NCBI GenBank assembly: GCA_017960565.1
Contig: JAGCYY010000021.1
Coordinates: 1-47,246, forward strand
Reading direction: 5' to 3'
Origin: a bacterium
Lineage (GTDB): Bacteria; Bacillota_I; Bacilli_A; Izemoplasmatales; UBA1188
DNA length: 47,246 nt
Each line of letters opens with the position of its first letter. Positions within the stretch are counted from its first letter, which is position 1. The translations under genes and the position numbers were made by a program. The notes under the pieces are model-generated. The model ran no database searches and was not told the origin of the DNA. It saw only the letters and a list, made by a program, of their open reading frames with translations. Shown here piece after piece: positions 17,312 to 24,861 of this stretch.

Positions 17312-19129
17312 ATGAAAAAAAGAAATACTTTACTTGGAATTATCGGAAGAATCATATTATTTGGTATAGGTTTTACAATAATATTATTTATTGTAGATAT
17401 GCTTAATATCAAAATAGTAGGTATTGTGTTATCTTTCTCAGTTTATATATTATTTGCGATAATACAATATTTATTAAGAAACAAAAACAAAATGATAAGA
17501 TTTTTTAATACCTTAATAGCCGCTGTTTCATTAATACTTGCCATTTCACTTGCGAATGTACATCCAGATTATCTTAACGCAATAAATAATCCTAAAAATA
17601 AAACAGAAATAGTGCATTTATTAAATGGCGATATTGAGGGTGTCGTAGATTTTAATGATGAAGTAGAAATATACACAGGAATCCCTTATGCAAAACCACC
17701 AGTTGGTGATTTAAGATGGAGAGAACCTCAAGATGTTGAAAACTGGGAAGGCGTAAGAGATTGTTCAATGTTCGCCCCAAAGGCAATGCAAGCTAAATAT
17801 AACCCTTTAATGTCTAGTATTCAAGATGTTTATCTAGAAAAAACTTGGAATATTCACTTGATGCCAGAAGATGTGCAAAATATGAGTGAAGATTGTTTAT
17901 ATTTAAATATATATAAACCAAAAAATGCTGATGTTAATACTCCGGTATTTGTCTTCTTTCATGGTGGATCTCTTACTAGTGGTTCAACTGCATTTTCAGA
18001 TTATAATGGTATAGAATATGCAAGACGTGGTGTCATCTTTGTTCAAGTTGCATATCGTCTTGGAATCTTTGGATATCTTGCATTAGATGAATTAAAAGAA
18101 GAATCTATAAACAACACAACTGGTAATTATGGTCTATTAGATCAAATAAAATCATTAGAATGGATAAATAAAAATATCGATAAATTTAATGGTGATAAAG
18201 ATAATGTTACTATCGGTGGAGAATCTGCAGGTTCATCATCAGTTTCAGCACTTTGTTCATCTCCACTTGCGAAAGGATTTTTTAAAAAAGCTGTTGGTGA
18301 GTCTTCATCTACAGTTCTTAAAAATCCTCCACATACATTTAGAAGTTTAGAAGACGCAATGAAGATGGGCGAAGATATCAAAAAAGAATTTGATGTTACA
18401 TCTTTAGCTGAACTTAGAAAGATAGATGCTGATAGATTAGTCACAACTAAATATCAAAATTCGCAGATGACAGTAGATGGATATGCTCTTACAAAAACTC
18501 CTTATGAAGTATATAAAGCAAATGAACAAAATGAAGAAGCATTATTAAATGGATGTAATCTAAATGAAGCTGATTGTTTCATTGTCCCACAATATCTTTT
18601 ATCACTTCAAGCGCTTCCAAACTTAAAAAATTATAAAGAACGTCTTGAATCAATCTTTGGCGATAAAACGAATGAATTACTATCTTTATATGGAGAAATT
18701 ACTACTGATGAAGAAGCCTATAAAGTATTTAATGAAATAGTTTCAACATATTGGTTTGTCTATCCGCATGAATCATGGTCGACTCTCGCAAATGCAAATA
18801 ATGTTAAAGTATATAGATATCTTTTCACAAAAGAAAATGGATACCTATCCACATGGCATTCTGGAGAGATGATCTATCTATATCACAATATTGAAAATTC
18901 AAAAAGACCATATAGATATAATGATAGTGATATAGAATTATCTAATATGATGTCATCATATCTCATCAATTTTATTAAAACAGGTAATCCAAACGGAGCT
19001 GATCTTCCAACTTGGACTATGTGGACAGAAGAAAATAATAAAATATTTGAATTTGGTGAAAACAAGGGAATGATAGATGACCCATTCTCATTCCTTTATG
19101 AATTTATGAAGAATTATGATGAAGCTTAA
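17312..19129 (+). CDS. Membrane-anchored type B carboxylesterase
   Basis: Alpha/beta-hydrolase of the carboxylesterase type B family. The 605-residue protein begins with three hydrophobic segments (about 8-28, 34-55 and 65-82) and then the catalytic domain: YTGIPYAKPPVGDLRWREP, EDCLYLNIY, the oxyanion loop HGGS (217-220), nucleophile Ser305 in GGESAGSS, and the likely His in TWHSGEM. The acidic residue is probably the Glu in LNGCNLNEAD. The N-terminal membrane anchor is unusual for a family that is mostly soluble or secreted, and places the enzyme at the cell surface. The start at 17312 follows AGGAG; the earlier ATG at 17273 falls in the promoter. Substrate unknown. Confidence 0.88.
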   Translation: MKKRNTLLGIIGRIILFGIGFTIILFIVDMLNIKIVGIVLSFSVYILFAIIQYLLRNKNKMIRFFNTLIAAVSLILAISLANVHPDYLNAINNPKNKTEIVHLLNGDIEGVVDFNDEVEIYTGIPYAKPPVGDLRWREPQDVENWEGVRDCSMFAPKAMQAKYNPLMSSIQDVYLEKTWNIHLMPEDVQNMSEDCLYLNIYKPKNADVNTPVFVFFHGGSLTSGSTAFSDYNGIEYARRGVIFVQVAYRLGIFGYLALDELKEESINNTTGNYGLLDQIKSLEWINKNIDKFNGDKDNVTIGGESAGSSSVSALCSSPLAKGFFKKAVGESSSTVLKNPPHTFRSLEDAMKMGEDIKKEFDVTSLAELRKIDADRLVTTKYQNSQMTVDGYALTKTPYEVYKANEQNEEALLNGCNLNEADCFIVPQYLLSLQALPNLKNYKERLESIFGDKTNELLSLYGEITTDEEAYKVFNEIVSTYWFVYPHESWSTLANANNVKVYRYLFTKENGYLSTWHSGEMIYLYHNIENSKRPYRYNDSDIELSNMMSSYLINFIKTGNPNGADLPTWTMWTEENNKIFEFGENKGMIDDPFSFLYEFMKNYDEA

Positions 19130-19145
19130 TAAAGTTTTAGATTAA

Positions 19146-19179
19146 ATGAAAAGAGACTCCACTATGAGTCTCTTTTCAT
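19146..19179. terminator. Bidirectional terminator between carboxylesterase and ohrR
   Basis: ATGAAAAGAGACTC and GAGTCTCTTTTCAT form a perfect 14-base stem with a 6-base loop between two convergent genes. It runs into the last base of the ohrR stop codon. Confidence 0.85.
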
Positions 19180-19613
19180 TATTTCTTTATCGAATCTAAA
19201 ACTTTATAACATAATCTATAAAGTTCAAGACCATCTTCTTTATCTAATCCAACTGAACAATATACTTTAGCAGGTACATCTTTAGCTTTCTCTTTTAATT
19301 CAAGTCCTTCCTTAGTGAGAGTAACATTCACTATTCTCTCATCAATAGTAGATCTATTTCTCTTTACTAAGCCTTTCTTTTCAAGACTTTTTATTACAGG
19401 AGTTAGTGTTCCAGAATCGAGAAAGAGAATATCGCCCATATCTTTAACAGCTATATCATCTTTTTCCCAAAGAACAAGCATAGAGATATATTGTGTATAT
19501 GTTAGATTGATTTCATCTAAAATTGGAGTATATAATTTGTTTATTTCTCTAGAACAAGCATATAAAGCAAAACATAACTGATTTTTGATGCTTAATTCAT
19601 TAAAGTTGTTCAT
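19179..19613 (-). CDS. ohrR: MarR-family organic peroxide sensor, OhrR type
   Basis: The 144-residue winged-helix protein carries NQLCFALYACSREI at its start. The single reactive Cys of OhrR proteins (Cys15 in Bacillus subtilis) corresponds to Cys14 here, so it should be inactivated by peroxide oxidation. The DNA-binding part includes LTPVIKSLEKKGLVKR and DERIVNVTLT. It is encoded 18 bases downstream of a glutathione peroxidase, whose promoter contains a perfect OhrR-like box, so it most likely represses that operon and itself. The linked target is a peroxidase instead of the usual ohrA. A general MarR regulator is the alternative, but the Cys and the box argue for OhrR. Confidence 0.85.
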   Translation of the reverse strand: MNNFNELSIKNQLCFALYACSREINKLYTPILDEINLTYTQYISMLVLWEKDDIAVKDMGDILFLDSGTLTPVIKSLEKKGLVKRNRSTIDERIVNVTLTKEGLELKEKAKDVPAKVYCSVGLDKEDGLELYRLCYKVLDSIKK

Positions 19614-19631
19614 ATTCTCTTCCTCTAATTT

Positions 19632-20108
19632 TTATAATAGTTCTACAATGCTTTCTTCAATATCTTCAGGTTTAACAGCTGGTCCAAATCTCTTTACAAC
19701 TATGCCATTTCTATCAACTAAAAATTTAGTAAAGTTCCATTTAATATTTCCAAACAAGCCACCTTTTTGTTCATTTTTAAGGTATTTATATAGTGGGATA
19801 GCATTTTTGCCATTGACATTGATTTTTTGGAATTGTTTGAATGTTACACCAAATCTGCCCTTACAGAATGCTTGAATCTCTTCATCACTTCCAGGTGCTT
19901 GATTTAAGAATTGGTTGCATGGAAAATCTAAGATTTCTAAGCCTTTTTCTTGATATTTTTCATATAGATTTTGTAAACCTTCATATTGTGGAGTAAAACC
20001 ACAACCTGTTGCAGTATTGACTATAAGCAATACCTTTCCTTGATAATCTGCCATAGACACATCATTGCCTTTATTGTCTTTTACAGTAAATTCATAAATT
20101 TTTTTCAT
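19632..20108 (-). CDS. Glutathione peroxidase family thiol peroxidase (copy 1)
   Basis: Reduces hydroperoxides, probably with thioredoxin as in most bacterial members. The 158-residue protein has peroxidatic Cys36 in TGCGFT, Gln70 in FLNQAPG, Trp124 and Asn125 in KWNFTKF, and a likely resolving Cys82. Selenocysteine is not used. The start has the site GAAGGAG. It is the first gene of a two-gene operon with ohrR, under a TTGACA/TACAAT promoter whose -10 lies inside an OhrR-type box, so induction by organic peroxide is expected. A second, longer paralogue lies at 22363-22908. Confidence 0.93.
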   Translation of the reverse strand: MKKIYEFTVKDNKGNDVSMADYQGKVLLIVNTATGCGFTPQYEGLQNLYEKYQEKGLEILDFPCNQFLNQAPGSDEEIQAFCKGRFGVTFKQFQKINVNGKNAIPLYKYLKNEQKGGLFGNIKWNFTKFLVDRNGIVVKRFGPAVKPEDIEESIVELL

Positions 20109-20142
20109 ATTGAATCTCCTTCTTTTGCTTAATTAAATTGAA

Positions 20143-20180
20143 TACAATTGAATTGTAAACTAATAAATATATTTTGTCAA
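20143..20180 (-). promoter_or_regulatory. gpx-ohrR promoter with overlapping OhrR operator
   Basis: On the minus strand TTGACA (20180-20175) and TACAAT (20157-20152) are exactly 17 bases apart. The perfect inverted repeat TACAATTGAATTGTA at 20143-20157 covers the -10. It matches the TACAATT/AATTGTA operator known for OhrR regulators. Binding there would block polymerase. Confidence 0.8.
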
Positions 20181-20225
20181 GCAATTTTAATAAGAAGATG
20201 AAAAAATTTAACATTTTAAAAAATA

Positions 20226-20244
20226 TATCACATCGTGATATAAT
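20226..20244 (+). promoter_or_regulatory. Promoter of the receiver-EAL gene with an overlapping palindrome
   Basis: There is an extended -10 TGATATAAT (TATAAT at 20239-20244) with a weak -35 (TTAAAA at 20216-20221). The inverted repeat TATCAC-ATC-GTGATA at 20226-20240 overlaps the -10 and could bind a repressor. The regulator is unknown. Confidence 0.5.
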
Positions 20245-20300
20245 ACTAATGTGAAATAATAGCACATAACATTTAATACTTTAATAGGATACAAAAAAAT

Positions 20301-22001
20301 ATGGATAAGATTATAAGTTTTAAAAATAAAAAAAGAACTATACTTGTTGTTGAAGACGAAGTAATCAATCGCGAGACATTAAATGAGATACTAAAAGATT
20401 CATATAATGTGATATTTGCCACAAACGGAAAAGAAGCCATTGATATTATCAGCTTAAATAAAGATAACATTTCTTTGATACTTCTCGATCTAATAATGCC
20501 AATTATGAAAGGCTTTGATGTCCTAGAATGGATGATTCTAAATAATAATCTTCAAAAACATATTCCTGTTATAGTTATTACTGCAGATCAAAAATCAGAA
20601 GTAGAATCATTGAGCCTCGGTGCTGTTGATTTTCTTCCAAAACCTTATCCAGAACCTAGAATTGTGCTCGCAAGAATCAAAAGAACAATCGAACTATTTG
20701 AAGATAGAGAAACAATAAAACTCACAGAAAGAGATCATCTCACGAATCTCTATGCGCCTGAATATTTCTATAATTATGTAAAAAAATATGATAGACAATA
20801 TCCTGATGTAAATATGGATGCTGTAAATATCAATGTTCGTCATTTCAGTAGAATCAATGATTTATACGGAAGATTAACAGGCGATAAAGTCTTAATTGAA
20901 TTATCAAGCAAAATAAAAGAGGTATTCAGCAAATTCGGAGGTATAGTATCAAGAAGAAATGCTGATGTATTTATGATATATACGCCTCATATCGAAAACT
21001 ATGATGATATCTTAGCTTCAATCTCAGAATTAGATTTTAAGAAATATATCAAAAACAATCTTTCAATTAAGATGGGTGTATATCCAAATGTTGATAAAAA
21101 ATTGCTGATTGAAAGAAGATTTGATAGAGCTAAGAATGCGACAGACACACTTAAAACTGTATCTAATAGTTTTGCATATTTCGATTCAAATCTTTTCAAT
21201 AATGAATTATTTGCTGAACAACTATTAGAAGATTTTGAATCTGCTTTACAAGAAAAACAATTTAAACTGTATTATCAGCCTAAATACAATATTGAAGGAG
21301 ATAAACCAAAACTAATAACCGCAGAAGCACTTATTAGATGGATTCATCCAACACTTGGCTTTATTTCACCTGCATTATTTATTCCTCTTTTTGAAAAAAA
21401 TGGCCTTATTCAAAAAATGGATAATTATGTTTGGCATGAAGCAGCTAAAAAGATTAGCGAATTAAAGACAAAATATGATAAAGACATCTCTATTCCAATT
21501 TCTGTAAATGTTTCAAGAGTTAATATTTTTGATACTGATTTTGTAAAGAACTTCAAAAATATTATAGAGATCAACCATTTAAAACCAAGCGAATTATTGC
21601 TTGAAATCACTGAATCTGCCTATACTCAAAACCAAGATCAACTAATAAAGACAATAAATGAATTAAGAGATAATGGTTTTATGATCGAAATGGATGATTT
21701 TGGTAGTGGATATTCATCGCTCAATATGTTGTCATCTATGCCAATAGATGTCTTAAAAATAGATATGAAATTAATTCAATCAGTTTTTAAAGATAAGAAG
21801 AACCTTAGACTTTTAGAAATTACTATGGATATTAAGAATTATCTTAAAGTTCCAGTGGTTGCTGAAGGCGTTGAAACCGAGGAACAGATGCTTGCGCTTA
21901 AGAAACTAGGTTGCAATATTGTTCAAGGTTATTATTTTTCAAAACCACTTCCTGAAGATGATTTTGAACAATTGCTTCTAAAAGAACTTGATAGGAGTTA
22001 G
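20301..22001 (+). CDS. Response regulator with degenerate GGDEF and EAL phosphodiesterase domains
   Basis: Predicted cyclic di-GMP phosphodiesterase controlled by phosphorylation. The receiver domain (about 12-125) has acidic Glu18-Asp19, phospho-acceptor Asp63 in LLDLIMP and Lys114 in LPKPY. The GGDEF domain (about 140-295) is inactive by sequence: the signature position reads RRNADVF near 218-224. The EAL domain (about 305-560) keeps AEALIRW (Glu342), NVSR, LEITES, DDFGSGYSSL, LKIDM, VAEGVE and QGYYFSKPLP, so it should be active. The next gene, 4 bases on, encodes an Hpt protein, a likely phospho-donor. No histidine kinase is in the window. Confidence 0.93.
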   Translation: MDKIISFKNKKRTILVVEDEVINRETLNEILKDSYNVIFATNGKEAIDIISLNKDNISLILLDLIMPIMKGFDVLEWMILNNNLQKHIPVIVITADQKSEVESLSLGAVDFLPKPYPEPRIVLARIKRTIELFEDRETIKLTERDHLTNLYAPEYFYNYVKKYDRQYPDVNMDAVNINVRHFSRINDLYGRLTGDKVLIELSSKIKEVFSKFGGIVSRRNADVFMIYTPHIENYDDILASISELDFKKYIKNNLSIKMGVYPNVDKKLLIERRFDRAKNATDTLKTVSNSFAYFDSNLFNNELFAEQLLEDFESALQEKQFKLYYQPKYNIEGDKPKLITAEALIRWIHPTLGFISPALFIPLFEKNGLIQKMDNYVWHEAAKKISELKTKYDKDISIPISVNVSRVNIFDTDFVKNFKNIIEINHLKPSELLLEITESAYTQNQDQLIKTINELRDNGFMIEMDDFGSGYSSLNMLSSMPIDVLKIDMKLIQSVFKDKKNLRLLEITMDIKNYLKVPVVAEGVETEEQMLALKKLGCNIVQGYYFSKPLPEDDFEQLLLKELDRS

Positions 22002-22005
22002 ATAT

Positions 22006-22347
22006 ATGCTTACAACTACAAAACTAAAAGAAAATGGTGTTGATACAGCTGAAGCATTAGCGCGCTTTATGAACAATGAAGCATTATATTTAAGATTATT
22101 TGAAAAAGCAATCAAAGAGACTAATCTAGATAAATTAGAAGACGCTATAAAAGAAAATAATCTGGATGATGCATTTGAAATTTCACATTCAATGAAAGGT
22201 GTATTTGGAAATCTATCAATAACTAATCTATATAAGATTTCTTCTAATCTTACAGAACTTTTAAGAGCTAAAAAAGACATAGATTATAATGAATATTTAA
22301 AAGAATTATCTAATGAATTAAATAAATATTTAGAACTAATTAATTAA
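22006..22347 (+). CDS. Stand-alone histidine phosphotransfer (Hpt) protein
   Basis: The 113-residue helical protein has HSMKG with His61, matching the HxxKG phosphorylation motif of Hpt domains, followed by FGNLSITNLY as usual. It should pass phosphate between a hybrid kinase and the receiver of the EAL protein encoded just upstream. The start is put at 22006 because AGGAG is 8 bases upstream; an in-frame TTG at 21988 is less likely. The gap to the EAL gene is 4 bases and to the next peroxidase gene 15 bases, so all are probably one transcript. Confidence 0.88.
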   Translation: MLTTTKLKENGVDTAEALARFMNNEALYLRLFEKAIKETNLDKLEDAIKENNLDDAFEISHSMKGVFGNLSITNLYKISSNLTELLRAKKDIDYNEYLKELSNELNKYLELIN

Positions 22348-22362
22348 AATAGAGGAAATAAT

Positions 22363-22908
22363 ATGCGAGAATTTTATACTTATAGTGTAACTAAAAAAGA
22401 TGGTAGTAAATTAGATTTAAAAGATTTTCAAGGAAAAGTAGTTTTAATTGTCAATACTGCAACTGGGTGTGGTTTTACTCCACAATATGCACCAATTGAA
22501 GAGATGTATAAGAAATATCATAATAGTGGACTTGAAATTTTAGATATACCATGCAACCAATTCGGCCAACAAGCGCCTGGAAGTGATGAAGAGATTCATG
22601 AATTCTGCCAAATTCACTACAACACTACATTTGATCAAATGAAAAAGAGTGATGTAAATGGTGAAAATGAATTACCATTATTTAAATATTTAAAAAATGT
22701 ACAGCCATTTACTGGCTTTGGAGAAGGAAAAATGGCTGATTTATTAAGATCACTCCTTCCAACAATCGATCCTGATTATGAAAATAATAATGACATTAAA
22801 TGGAATTTCACTAAATTTTTAGTAGATAAAGAAGGAAATGTCGTTAAAAGATTTGAACCAACTCACGATTTAAAAGAAATAGAAGAACTAATAGAAAAAT
22901 TATTATAG
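22363..22908 (+). CDS. Glutathione peroxidase family thiol peroxidase (copy 2)
   Basis: The 181-residue paralogue of the peroxidase at 19632-20108 has the same catalytic residues: Cys36 in TGCGFT, Gln70 in FGQQAPG, Cys82, and Trp147 in KWNFTKF. It is about 23 residues longer, because of an insertion between the helix at 110 and the Trp motif (PFTGFGEGKMADLLRS region). It lies in the EAL-Hpt transcript, not under the OhrR box, so the two copies should be regulated differently. It probably uses thioredoxin as reductant. Confidence 0.93.
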   Translation: MREFYTYSVTKKDGSKLDLKDFQGKVVLIVNTATGCGFTPQYAPIEEMYKKYHNSGLEILDIPCNQFGQQAPGSDEEIHEFCQIHYNTTFDQMKKSDVNGENELPLFKYLKNVQPFTGFGEGKMADLLRSLLPTIDPDYENNNDIKWNFTKFLVDKEGNVVKRFEPTHDLKEIEELIEKLL

Positions 22909-22914
22909 AAACAA

Positions 22915-23775
22915 ATGGATTATTTAGCAATTATAATTATAACCTTCTTTTCTGGCGTTATTGGAACTGGAATTGGGGGTCTCATCGGTGCAATTCTTAG
23001 AAAAGATTCCAACAAGGTGGTAAGCCTTCTTTTGTCATTCGCTGGTGGTGTTATGCTTTCCGTTGTGACATTTGATCTTATGGTTGAACCTCTTAAGAAT
23101 TATGAAGGTGAAAATGAAATAATTATTATTATTATTTTAACTGCACTGGTTGTAATTGCTGGATATCTTATTATTTGGGGTTTAAATATTTGGATAGACA
23201 AGACGACAAATAAAGAAATACCTCATATAGATAATGAACACCCAAAAACCGCAGATGATCTCGATGAGCTTATTCATGCAGACCATTTTGAATCGCATGT
23301 TAAAAATAATCAAAATCTATTTATTGCTGGACTAATCATGATGCTTGCGATTGCCCTACACAATCTTCCTGAAGGTATGGTAATTGGGGCATCATATGCC
23401 AAAGAAGAAGATTTAATTGCCAATATCTTTAGTGGTTCTGGATTCTTAATTGCTCTTGTTATTGCCCTACATAATATTCCAGAAGGTATGGCTGTATCTG
23501 TGCCATTAATATCAGGTGGAATGAAAAAACTAAAAGCGATTTTTCTAACTGCTCTTTCAGGCCTTCCTACAGTTATTGGTGCAGTTCTTGGGTATCTTCT
23601 TGGAGGACTTGGCGAAGTATCGCTTCTAATATCACTTGGTTTTGCGAGTGGGGCGATGTTATATGTCATCTTTGGTGAACTGCTTCCAGAATCAATTCTC
23701 ATGTGGAAAAGCAAGCTTCCTGCGCTCGCCTTATTTGTAGGTGTAATCCTCGGATTCATCCTTGTATTTATTTAA
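22915..23775 (+). CDS. ZIP-family metal transporter
   Basis: The 286-residue membrane protein of the ZIP (ZupT/GufA-like) family imports divalent metals such as zinc, iron or manganese. It has about eight hydrophobic segments. The metal-binding motifs are ALHNLPEGM in segment 4 and ALHNIPEGM in segment 5, with a variable histidine- and acid-rich loop before them (residues about 100-130, with HADHFESH). It begins 6 bases after the second peroxidase and ends the transcript at a terminator. Association with peroxidases suggests a role in metal balance under oxidative stress, which is inference. Confidence 0.9.
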   Translation: MDYLAIIIITFFSGVIGTGIGGLIGAILRKDSNKVVSLLLSFAGGVMLSVVTFDLMVEPLKNYEGENEIIIIIILTALVVIAGYLIIWGLNIWIDKTTNKEIPHIDNEHPKTADDLDELIHADHFESHVKNNQNLFIAGLIMMLAIALHNLPEGMVIGASYAKEEDLIANIFSGSGFLIALVIALHNIPEGMAVSVPLISGGMKKLKAIFLTALSGLPTVIGAVLGYLLGGLGEVSLLISLGFASGAMLYVIFGELLPESILMWKSKLPALALFVGVILGFILVFI

Positions 23776-23822
23776 TTAGAATCATAATATTTAATATATG
23801 CTATTAGAAATTATATAAAAAA

Positions 23823-23850
23823 TCTCTCACTAGGAGAGACTTTTTTCTTT
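23823..23850 (+). terminator. Terminator after the ZIP transporter gene
   Basis: TCTCTC and GAGAGA pair around a 5-base loop (23823-23839) and are followed by a T-rich tract. Confidence 0.7.
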
Positions 23851-23971
23851 TAGTAGAGTAGGAAAATATCAAAGAGAATTCTAAATCATAAGTAGTAGAA
23901 TGAAAAGCTGACATTGAGAGTTAATTTTTATAATCCTTTTTTATAATGAAAGGTGAAAAGGAGGAATAAAA

Positions 23972-24844
23972 ATGATCAATGTAATTATTTCAATGGAATC
24001 AACGTCAGATCTCACAGAAGAGTTAATAAGAGAATATGATTTCAAAATTATGGATATGAATTTTTGTATAGGCGATATTGAATATTCAGCATTAAAAGAT
24101 GGAATAAGTGAAAGTGAATTATATAAACATATGAAAGATGGAATAAGAGTATCCACATTTCAAGCTCCTCCAGAATCATATATGAAATATTTTAGTGAAC
24201 TTTTAAAGAATGATCTTCCAATCATCCATTTAGCATTCTCATCAGGCTTATCTGGAATGTATAATAATGCTTTTAAAGTTGCGAATGAATTAAATAAAAA
24301 TTCAAAGAATAAAATATTCGTTATTGATTCACTTGCGGCTTGCAGTGGACAAGGTCTTCTTGGAATACTTTCTAGAATCAAGGCAAATAGTACTGATAAA
24401 TTATCAGAAGTACTAGACTATATTATCAAAATCAAAGATAACATCAATCATGTTTTCACTGTAGATACTCTTAAATATCTATTAAATGGCGGAAGAATTA
24501 AGGCAACTAAATATGTTCTATCTGAAATCTTCAACATCAAACCACTTATGCAAGTAGATCTATCTGGAAGACTATTTGTCTTTAGAAAAGTTATCACAAG
24601 AAAGAAAACAATCGATATGATGTTTAATAAATATATTCAAGAAAGAGATAAAAAATCAGACATTGTGATTATCTCACATGCTGATTCTATTAAAGACGCA
24701 TTATATCTAAAATCGCTGATAGAAGATAAACTTAAAATAAATGTTCTTATTACGGATCTTGGTCCGATAATCGGTTCTCATTCTGGTCCCGGAACACTCG
24801 CTATTTATTATCTTGGAAATAAAAAGATTAAATATTATTCATAA
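23972..24844 (+). CDS. DegV family (FakB-like) fatty-acid-binding protein
   Basis: The 290-residue protein shows the DegV pattern: STSDLTEE near the N-terminus, VSTFQAPPESY, FSSGLSGMYNNA, IDSLAACSGQG, LKYLLNGGRIKA and the closing GPIIGSHSGPGTLAI. DegV/FakB proteins bind a fatty acid and present it to fatty acid kinase FakA for phosphorylation. FakA is not in the window. The start follows AAAAGGAGG. It is monocistronic, and convergent with rqcH 4 bases away. Confidence 0.92.
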   Translation: MINVIISMESTSDLTEELIREYDFKIMDMNFCIGDIEYSALKDGISESELYKHMKDGIRVSTFQAPPESYMKYFSELLKNDLPIIHLAFSSGLSGMYNNAFKVANELNKNSKNKIFVIDSLAACSGQGLLGILSRIKANSTDKLSEVLDYIIKIKDNINHVFTVDTLKYLLNGGRIKATKYVLSEIFNIKPLMQVDLSGRLFVFRKVITRKKTIDMMFNKYIQERDKKSDIVIISHADSIKDALYLKSLIEDKLKINVLITDLGPIIGSHSGPGTLAIYYLGNKKIKYYS

Positions 24845-24861
24845 ATACTTAATCTCTTTTT
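24821..24861. terminator. Possible terminator formed by the overlapping ends of degV and rqcH
   Basis: AAAAAGATTAA (24821-24831) can pair with TTAATCTCTTTTT (24849-24861) with one mismatch and a loop of about 17 bases. It lies inside the ends of the two convergent coding regions, with a T run on the plus strand. Weak but well placed. Confidence 0.4.

Noticed and set aside
20301-22001. Active diguanylate cyclase in the receiver-GGDEF-EAL protein
   Set aside because: The GGDEF signature is replaced by a non-catalytic RRNADVF sequence; only the EAL domain keeps its residues.
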